A stretch of 15,152 nucleotides of DNA from Aadella sp043822885. GTDB taxonomy: Bacteria > Omnitrophota > Gorgyraeia > Tantalellales > Tantalellaceae. The stretch covers positions 1-15,152 of the forward strand of contig JBDRBI010000074.1 of NCBI GenBank assembly GCA_043822885.1, written 5' to 3'. Positions 15,035 to 15,152 of this stretch are shown here, one piece after another (positions within the stretch are counted from its first letter, which is position 1; each line of letters starts with the position of its first letter). The position numbers were made by a program, and so were the translations under genes. The notes below the pieces were generated by a model. It was not told the origin of the DNA, did not search any database, and worked only from the letters and a program-made list of their open reading frames with translations.

Positions 15035-15142
15035 GTCACCAGGTCACCAGGTCACCAGGTCACCCCCCGTTGCCTTCTTTGAGAACATATTGCGGGGGCA
15101 GGCAGGGCACCGGTGACTAGGTGACTGGTGACTAGGTGACTA
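15035..15142 (+). repeat. Inverted pair of 7-8 bp tandem arrays (AGGTCACC / GGTGACTA)
   Basis: The left array has GTCACC (15035-15040) then three perfect AGGTCACC units (15041-15064). The right array has GGTGACTA, GGTGACT, GGTGACTA, GGTGACTA (15112-15142). The two are approximate inverted complements. An inner CCCCCG (15064-15069) pairs with CGGGGG (15093-15098). Same architecture as the elements at 6728 and 11405 but a different unit. Sequence after 15142 (GTTACC) looks like a further degenerate unit, so the element may run past the window. Confidence 0.75.
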
Positions 15143-15152
15143 GTTACCGGGC

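Noticed and set aside
15035..15064. Tandem AGGTCACC units resembling a CRISPR array
   Set aside because: Units are 8 bp and contiguous with no unique spacers, and they face an inverted partner array; there are no cas genes.
1..15152. Whole-genome reassignment of TGA to Trp
   Set aside because: Trp residues in all genes are TGG, no other gene has an internal TGA, and the kinase TGA falls at a Cys-like rather than a Trp position.

Overview
This 15.2-kb bacterial window reads almost entirely left to right. Eleven intact protein genes, plus one interrupted gene at the left edge, lie on the + strand; I found no convincing gene on the - strand and no rRNA, tRNA or CRISPR array. TAA is the usual stop (8 of 11 intact genes), with TAG twice and TGA once. 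The many intergenic dispersed repeats and the mid-range GC resemble genomes of uncultured phyla such as Omnitrophota. That is an impression, not something a marker gene here proves.

Region 1 (1-6512) concerns the envelope and ions. It holds a membrane histidine kinase whose frame is broken by a TGA just after the G2 box, a CorA-type Mg2+/Co2+ channel, a large MscS-type mechanosensitive channel with a long coiled-coil ectodomain, a PTS EIIA domain fused to a CBS pair, and an ArsB/NhaD-superfamily permease. The last two are 11 nt apart behind a good extended -10 promoter and probably work as sensor plus transporter.

Region 2 (6513-7058) is a non-coding stretch of about 545 nt. It has two palindromic repeat elements of different families, then a near-perfect 11-2-11 palindrome 58 nt before an ArsR-type regulator gene.

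Region 3 (7059-11389) is the most unusual part. A tight five-gene unit encodes the ArsR regulator, a SpeD-like pyruvoyl decarboxylase homologue, a CelD/FemAB-type GNAT, an ATP-grasp ligase and a fold-III PLP decarboxylase. Two decarboxylases, an amide-forming ligase and an acyl- or aminoacyl-transferase look like a small biosynthetic operon for an amine-containing conjugate. No aminopropyltransferase is present, so ordinary spermidine synthesis is not the obvious reading. I do not recognise a described pathway with this exact set.

Region 4 (11390-15152) carries RecQ and a Pif1-type helicase, separated and flanked by short-period tandem repeats. Four intergenic elements across the window are built from units of 7 bp (one of 7-8 bp). 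Three form inverted pairs of arrays. The fourth type, G-rich, sits directly on both sides of the Pif1-like gene and matches the G-quadruplex pattern on its left side. RecQ and Pif1 families are both known for unwinding G-quadruplexes.
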